This document shows positions 1 to 10,225 of a DNA stretch of 10,225 bases, one piece after another. Numbering within the stretch: the first letter of the stretch is position 1; each line of letters begins with the position of its first letter. The notes under the pieces are model-generated. The model searched no databases and was not told where the DNA came from. It saw only the letters and a program-made list of their open reading frames with translations. The stretch spans positions 1 through 10,225 of the forward strand of contig DASZVN010000112.1 of NCBI GenBank assembly GCA_035547055.1. The letters run 5' to 3'. This stretch comes from DASZVN01 sp035547055 (GTDB lineage Bacteria > Pseudomonadota > Alphaproteobacteria > Rhizobiales > Methylopilaceae). The position numbers were made by a program, and so were the translations under genes.

Positions 1-2100
<2,100 letters not shown>

Positions 2101-2105
2101 ATCTT

Positions 2106-2235
2106 CCTCTCCCCGCCGCGGGGAGAGGGTCGGGGTGAGGGGGCGCTTGCCGCAAGCGCTTTCCTGTCCGGCGGCGCGCCGGCCCCTCACCCGGTCGCCC
2201 TTCGGGCGACGCGGCCTCTCCCCGCTGGGGCGAGG
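2106..2235. repeat. Composite palindromic intergenic repeat between rpoB and rpoC
   Basis: This spacer element is built of nested inverted repeats. The outer arms 2120-2128 (GGGGAGAGG) and 2215-2223 (CCTCTCCCC) are perfectly complementary over 9 bp. The inner arms 2133-2142 (GGGTGAGGGG) and 2183-2192 are complementary over 10 bp. Local hairpins are 2106-2115 with 2119-2128 (10 bp, 3-nt loop), 2143-2149 with 2153-2159 (7 bp, 3-nt loop), 2194-2200 with 2204-2210 (7 bp, 3-nt loop), and 2215-2223 with 2227-2235 (8 bp and one mismatch). The outer arms can therefore pair with each other or fold locally. Composite palindromes with this CCTCTCCCCG and GGGTGAGGGG vocabulary are common between genes in rhizobial genomes, from memory; membership in a named family needs a search. 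There is no T-tract, so an intrinsic terminator is unlikely. Confidence 0.8.
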
Positions 2236-2252
2236 TGAACAACGGAATTTTC

Positions 2253-2281
2253 GCCGGGACCGGCCGCCACCGGATCCCGGC
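2253..2281 (+). promoter_or_regulatory. Hairpin directly upstream of the rpoC ribosome binding site
   Basis: Bases 2253-2263 pair with 2270-2281 in an 11-bp stem with a single bulged A (2274) and a 6-nt loop (2264-2269). It ends 3 nt before the rpoC Shine-Dalgarno sequence at 2285. It could keep that site single-stranded or mark an mRNA processing site in the rpoB-rpoC transcript. The pairing is seen in the sequence, while any function is inference. Confidence 0.45.
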
Positions 2282-2284
2282 AGC

Positions 2285-2290
2285 AAGGAG
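2285..2290 (+). promoter_or_regulatory. Ribosome binding site of rpoC
   Basis: AAGGAG lies 6 nt before the ATG at 2297. It fixes that start against the open frame that runs upstream through the repeat to an ATG-like start at 2135. Confidence 0.85.
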
Positions 2291-2296
2291 ACGGCG

Positions 2297-6497
<4,201 letters not shown>

Positions 6498-6499
<2 letters not shown>

Positions 6500-6516
6500 G
6501 GGCGAGCTTCGCCCCT
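6498..6516. repeat. Small palindrome overlapping the rpoC stop codon
   Basis: Bases 6498-6505 pair perfectly with 6509-6516 (8 bp, loop GCT). The stem includes the last two bases of the TAG stop codon. No T run follows it, so as a terminator it would be weak. It is the first of four back-to-back palindromes that fill the start of the rpoC-rpsL spacer. Confidence 0.6.
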
Positions 6517-6545
6517 CATGGCCGGGCTCGTCCCGGCCATCCGCG
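6516..6545 (+). repeat. Dispersed palindromic repeat, copy A
   Basis: The core is a perfect 9-bp stem, ATGGCCGGG (6518-6526) with CCCGGCCAT (6532-6540), around the 5-nt loop CTCGT. Its reverse complement recurs at 7412-7441, in the spacer after rpsL, with 28 of 30 positions identical. The two differences are in the loop (T against C) and in the outer flank (G against A). Conservation outside the stem shows this is a copied element and not a chance hairpin. It looks like a REP-type repeat, and from memory such elements are frequent in Bradyrhizobium-like genomes. No mobilising gene is in the window. Confidence 0.8.
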
Positions 6546-6559
6546 ATTTCCTTCGTAGA

Positions 6560-6581
6560 TGGGCAAGCGCAGCCTTGCCCA
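6560..6581. repeat. Palindrome in the rpoC-rpsL spacer
   Basis: TGGGCAAG (6560-6567) pairs perfectly with CTTGCCCA (6574-6581) around a 6-nt loop. The arrangement GTAGATGGGCAAGCGCAGC resembles another palindromic element I recall from rhizobial spacers, but I see only one copy here. Confidence 0.55.
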
Positions 6582-6585
6582 CGTC

Positions 6586-6612
6586 GAGGGCATCGGCCCT
6601 GCCGATGCCCTC
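6586..6612 (+). terminator. Strong hairpin downstream of rpoC, terminator candidate
   Basis: GAGGGCATCGGC (6586-6597) and its exact complement (6601-6612) form a 12-bp perfect stem with the loop CCT. It is the strongest simple hairpin in this spacer and lies 87 nt after the rpoC stop. The bases that follow (TTACAAGGG) hold no good T-tract. It could end the rpoBC transcript with help from the next stem or from Rho, or protect the 3' end of the message. It could also be one more palindromic repeat. Confidence 0.45.
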
Positions 6613-6620
6613 TTACAAGG

Positions 6621-6654
6621 GCGAAGGAAAAGCGGCGGCGGAACCTTCGTTTTT
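6621..6654 (+). terminator. Second stem followed by five T, intrinsic terminator candidate
   Basis: CGAAGG (6622-6627) pairs with CCTTCG (6644-6649), extended by a G-U pair at 6621/6650, and T5 runs from 6650 to 6654. The loop of 16 nt is long and the stem short, so this is weak alone. A competing stem, CGGCGG at 6633-6638 with CCGCCG at 6658-6663 plus GGAA with TTCC inside, uses the same bases. The position, after rpoC and just before a promoter candidate, fits an operon boundary. Confidence 0.35.
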
Positions 6655-6668
6655 CCTCCGCCGATGGG

Positions 6669-6697
6669 TTGACGGAACAGAGTCGCGAGAATAGGTT
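6669..6697 (+). promoter_or_regulatory. Promoter candidate for the str operon
   Basis: The -35 hexamer TTGACG (6669-6674) matches TTGACA at five of six bases. After a 17-nt spacer comes TAGGTT (6692-6697), a weak -10 with T, A and the final T conserved. Transcription would begin near 6703-6704 and give a leader of about 250 nt before rpsL. The bases just after the -10 (CCGCC) are G/C-only, as in the discriminator of many stringently controlled ribosomal promoters. Its place after two terminator-like hairpins and before rpsL supports the call, which is otherwise based on hexamer match only. From 6704 to 6845 I see no gene and no further convincing site. Confidence 0.5.
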
Positions 6698-6845
6698 CCG
6701 CCAACTTTTGCGGCAGGCGGTAGACCGAGCCTTTCGCTGCGGCCCAACGCGGCGAGATTTCCGGGCTAGACGCTGCCGGACCACTTAGCGGGTCACATGC
6801 GGGACATGATCGCGGGCGCCTTGCTCGCGGTCCTCTGGTTCGAGA

Positions 6846-6937
6846 GGGCGCCAGCCGCGCGTGCGGTTGGTGCCCGTCAGCGTTCTGCGACGCTTCCGGC
6901 GTCGCGGGGCGAACGAAGATGCGGCGCCCTGCGCCGC
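6846..6937 (+). promoter_or_regulatory. Structured rpsL leader: three consecutive hairpins
   Basis: Hairpin 1: bases 6846-6858 pair with 6863-6875, 13 pairs including two G-U pairs (6850/6871, 6854/6867), with the tetraloop GCGT. Hairpin 2: GCGACGC (6887-6893) pairs with GCGTCGC (6899-6905) around TTCCG, closed by an outer helix CGTTC (6881-6885) with GAACG (6911-6915). Hairpin 3: GCGGCGC (6921-6927) pairs with GCGCCGC (6931-6937) around CCT. The Shine-Dalgarno sequence of rpsL begins 7 bases after hairpin 3. The wobble pairs are stable only in RNA read from the + strand, which favours a transcript structure. A ribosomal-protein leader or attenuator is a reasonable inference. Folding from high GC alone is the alternative. 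Confidence 0.45.
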
Positions 6938-6943
6938 GGAGTG

Positions 6944-6948
6944 AAAGG
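6944..6948 (+). promoter_or_regulatory. Ribosome binding site of rpsL
   Basis: AAAGG lies 6 nt before the ATG at 6955. It decides against the in-frame ATG at 6919, which would add 12 residues that S12 does not have. Confidence 0.75.
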
Positions 6949-6954
6949 CGAACG

Positions 6955-7326
6955 ATGCCGACGATCAGTCAGCTCATCCGCAAGCCGCGGCAGGCGCCAG
7001 TCTACCGCGAGAAGGCGCGCCATCTGGAGCAGTGCCCGCAGAAGCGCGGCGTCTGCACCCGCGTCTACACCACGACCCCGAAGAAGCCGAACTCGGCGCT
7101 TCGCAAGGTCGCCAAGGTGCGCCTGACCAACGGCTTCGAGGTGATCGGCTACATCCCGGGCGAGGGCCATAACCTCCAGGAGCATTCGGTGGTGATGATC
7201 CGCGGCGGCCGCGTGAAGGACCTGCCGGGCGTGCGCTACCACATCCTGCGCGGCGTGCTCGACACCCAGGGCGTCAAGGATCGCAAGCAGCGCCGCTCCA
7301 AGTACGGCGTGAAGCGGCCGAAGTGA
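6955..7326 (+). CDS. rpsL: 30S ribosomal protein S12
   Basis: This encodes 123-residue S12, which sits at the decoding centre of the 30S subunit and helps set translational accuracy. The start MPTISQLIRKPR matches the family, which usually reads MPTINQLIRKPR. The conserved segments TTTPKKPNSALRKVAKVRL (39-57) and GGRVKDLPGVRYH (84-96) are intact. K43 and K88, the main sites of streptomycin-resistance substitutions, and P91 are the sensitive-type residues. D89 is the residue methylthiolated by RimO in E. coli. The basic C-terminus (QRRSKYGVKRPK) is typical. It is the first gene of the str operon, with its own promoter candidate and a structured leader upstream. The gap to rpsG is 147 nt, long for this operon. 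Confidence 0.99.
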   Translation: MPTISQLIRKPRQAPVYREKARHLEQCPQKRGVCTRVYTTTPKKPNSALRKVAKVRLTNGFEVIGYIPGEGHNLQEHSVVMIRGGRVKDLPGVRYHILRGVLDTQGVKDRKQRRSKYGVKRPK

Positions 7327-7332
7327 GCGGGA

Positions 7333-7347
7333 GCGAGCAGCGCTCGC
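7333..7347. repeat. Small palindrome after the rpsL stop
   Basis: GCGAGC (7333-7338) pairs with GCTCGC (7342-7347) around AGC, starting 6 nt after the rpsL stop codon. It has no T-tract. It may protect the 3' end of the rpsL message or belong to the neighbouring palindromic elements. Confidence 0.4.
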
Positions 7348-7356
7348 GACCGACTC

Positions 7357-7395
7357 ATCCCCGGACAAGCGCCGCAGGCGCGCCGATCCGGGGAT
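7357..7395. repeat. Nested palindromic repeat in the rpsL-rpsG spacer
   Basis: The outer arms ATCCCCGGA (7357-7365) and TCCGGGGAT (7387-7395) pair perfectly over 9 bp. Inside them GCGCC (7369-7373) pairs with GGCGC (7377-7381) around GCA. The pattern of ATCCCCGGACAAG with a distant GATCCGGGGAT resembles a palindromic element I recall as common between genes of Bradyrhizobium and relatives. Only one copy is in the window, so its membership in a family is recall and not shown here. Confidence 0.6.
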
Positions 7396-7411
7396 CGGTT
7401 CGGAAGTAAGG

Positions 7412-7441
7412 CGTGGATGGCCGGGGCGAGCCCGGCCATGA
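7412..7441 (-). repeat. Dispersed palindromic repeat, copy B (inverted)
   Basis: This is the reverse-complement copy of the element at 6516-6545, identical at 28 of 30 positions. The stem is ATGGCCGGG (7417-7425) with CCCGGCCAT (7431-7439) around GCGAG. It ends 32 nt before the rpsG start, inside the str operon message, so transcripts carry this hairpin between rpsL and rpsG. Copies A and B flank the promoter, leader and rpsL. Confidence 0.8.
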
Positions 7442-7473
7442 CGGAAGAGTAGAACGAAGACCGGAGCCACAGC

Positions 7474-7944
7474 ATGTCGCGTCGCCACCGCGCCGACCGC
7501 CGGGAGATCATCCCGGACCCGAAATTTGGTGATGCCGTGCTCACCAAGTTCATGAACTGCATCATGCGCGACGGCAAGAAGTCGGCCGCGGAGTCGATCG
7601 TCTACGGCGCCTTCGACACCGTCGAGCAGCGCATGAAGCAGAACCCGATCGAGGTGTTCCACGCCGCGCTCGGCAACGTCGCGCCGGCGGTCGAGGTCCG
7701 CTCCCGCCGCGTCGGCGGCGCCATCTACCAGGTGCCGGTCGAGGTTCGTCCCGACCGCCGCCAGGCCCTCGCGATCCGCTGGCTGATCACCGCCGCGCGC
7801 GACCGCAACGAGAAGACCATGGTCGATCGCCTGTCGGCCGAGCTGATGGACGCCGCGCAGAACCGCGGCACCGCCGTCAAGAAGCGCGAGGACACGCACC
7901 GGATGGCCGAGGCCAACCGCGCCTTCTCGCACTATCGCTGGTGA
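7474..7944 (+). CDS. rpsG: 30S ribosomal protein S7
   Basis: This encodes 156-residue S7, an early assembly protein that binds the 3' major domain of 16S rRNA and lines the E site. The start at 7474 (MSRRHRADRREI) has GGAG at 7463-7466, 7 nt upstream. Family segments are KFMNCIMRDGKKS (25-37), the beta hairpin VEVRSRRVGGAIYQVPVEV near 73-91, and the C-terminal HRMAEANRAFSHYRW. The length equals the usual bacterial form. In E. coli S7 represses its own operon by binding the rpsL-rpsG spacer. Here that spacer holds palindromic repeats, and I see no clear equivalent site. The TGA stop is followed by fusA after 29 nt. Confidence 0.99.
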   Translation: MSRRHRADRREIIPDPKFGDAVLTKFMNCIMRDGKKSAAESIVYGAFDTVEQRMKQNPIEVFHAALGNVAPAVEVRSRRVGGAIYQVPVEVRPDRRQALAIRWLITAARDRNEKTMVDRLSAELMDAAQNRGTAVKKREDTHRMAEANRAFSHYRW

Positions 7945-7960
7945 CCGGCGAAGACCGACC

Positions 7961-7966
7961 AAGGAA
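7961..7966 (+). promoter_or_regulatory. Ribosome binding site of fusA
   Basis: AAGGAA lies 7 nt before the ATG at 7974. It decides against the in-frame GTG at 7941 that overlaps the rpsG stop codon. Confidence 0.8.
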
Positions 7967-7973
7967 TACGACA

Positions 7974-10049
<2,076 letters not shown>

Positions 10050-10077
10050 TAGCGTCAACAACCCAAGGAAGATCAAC

Positions 10078-10081
10078 GGAG
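10078..10081 (+). promoter_or_regulatory. Ribosome binding site of tuf
   Basis: GGAG lies 7 nt before the ATG at 10089. A second purine run, AAGGAAG near 10065-10071, is too far away to serve this start. Confidence 0.7.
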
Positions 10082-10088
10082 CTTCGCC

Positions 10089-10225
10089 ATGGCTAAAGAG
10101 AAGTTTTCGCGGACGAAGCCGCACTGCAACATTGGGACGATTGGCCATGTTGATCATGGCAAGACGTCGTTGACGGCGGCGATTACGAAGGTATTGGCGG
10201 AGACGGGCGGGGCGACGTTTACGGC
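10089..10225 (+). CDS. tuf: Elongation factor Tu, 5' end (truncated by the window)
   Basis: The first 45 codons and two bases of EF-Tu, the GTPase that brings aminoacyl-tRNA to the ribosome. The N-terminus MAKEKFSRTKPHCNIG is followed by the P-loop GHVDHGKT at 19-26 and by LTAAITKVLAETGG, all diagnostic. The position after fusA is the usual one in the str operon. Codon use differs clearly from fusA next door: all three Ile are ATT, both Leu TTG, all eight Thr ACG and both Phe TTT. Only 6 of 45 codons end in C, compared with 28 of the first 45 in fusA. The protein itself looks native to the lineage. Many proteobacteria carry two tuf copies, so this one may have a partner elsewhere. Confidence 0.97.
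   Translation, partial: MAKEKFSRTKPHCNIGTIGHVDHGKTSLTAAITKVLAETGGATFT

Noticed and set aside
2135..2296. A 54-codon N-terminal extension of rpoC
   Set aside because: The extension translates the palindromic repeat. The family start (MNQEVMNLFN) with AAGGAG 6 nt upstream lies at 2297.
6919..6954. An upstream in-frame ATG for rpsL
   Set aside because: S12 starts at MPTI in the whole family, and AAAGG is correctly spaced for the ATG at 6955.
6797..7126. A small ORF starting MRDMIAGALLAVLWF in the rpsL leader, considered as a leader peptide or small membrane protein
   Set aside because: There is no good ribosome binding site. After the first 15 residues it becomes arginine-rich frame-shifted sequence running out of frame through the start of rpsL, and the same bases are better explained as hairpin-forming leader RNA.
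6955..7326. Possible streptomycin-resistance form of S12
   Set aside because: K43, K88 and P91 are the sensitive-type residues, so the sequence gives no sign of a resistance allele.
7941..7973. A GTG start for fusA overlapping the rpsG stop
   Set aside because: The added 11 residues are not part of EF-G, and the AAGGAA site at 7961 serves the ATG at 7974.

Overview
This window is a high-GC alphaproteobacterial housekeeping locus, most likely from the Hyphomicrobiales (Rhizobiales). The lineage call rests on protein sequence style (RpoC beginning MNQEVMNLFN, EF-Tu beginning MAKEKFSRTKPHCNIGTIGHVDHGKT), on strongly G/C-ending codons, and on palindromic spacer repeats that resemble those common in rhizobial and Bradyrhizobium-like genomes. 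I cannot name a genus from sequence alone. All genes lie on the + strand.

Layout: the 3' half of rpoB (1-2100); a 196-nt spacer holding a composite palindromic repeat and a hairpin just before the rpoC ribosome binding site; complete rpoC (2297-6499); a 455-nt spacer; rpsL (6955-7326); a 147-nt spacer with two more palindromic elements; rpsG (7474-7944); fusA after 29 nt (7974-10049); and the first 45 codons of tuf after 39 nt (10089 to the window end). This is the rpoBC operon followed by the str operon (S12, S7, EF-G, EF-Tu). The gene products are core RNA polymerase beta and beta' subunits, two 30S proteins, and the two main elongation GTPases.

The spacer between rpoC and rpsL can be read in order: palindromic repeats against the rpoC stop codon, a 12-bp perfect hairpin, a second stem followed by five T, a TTGACG-N17-TAGGTT promoter candidate, and then a roughly 250-nt rpsL leader. 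The leader's last 110 nt fold into three consecutive hairpins ending just before the Shine-Dalgarno sequence. This suggests that transcription of rpoBC and the str operon is at least partly separated.

I find no undescribed gene system here: every protein is a textbook housekeeping gene with its key residues intact. The points worth a second look are non-coding. They are the structured rpsL leader (two G-U pairs favour folding as + strand RNA), a 30-nt palindromic repeat present twice in opposite orientation on either side of rpsL (28 of 30 identical), the multi-branched repeat between rpoB and rpoC, and an abrupt change of codon usage at the start of tuf.
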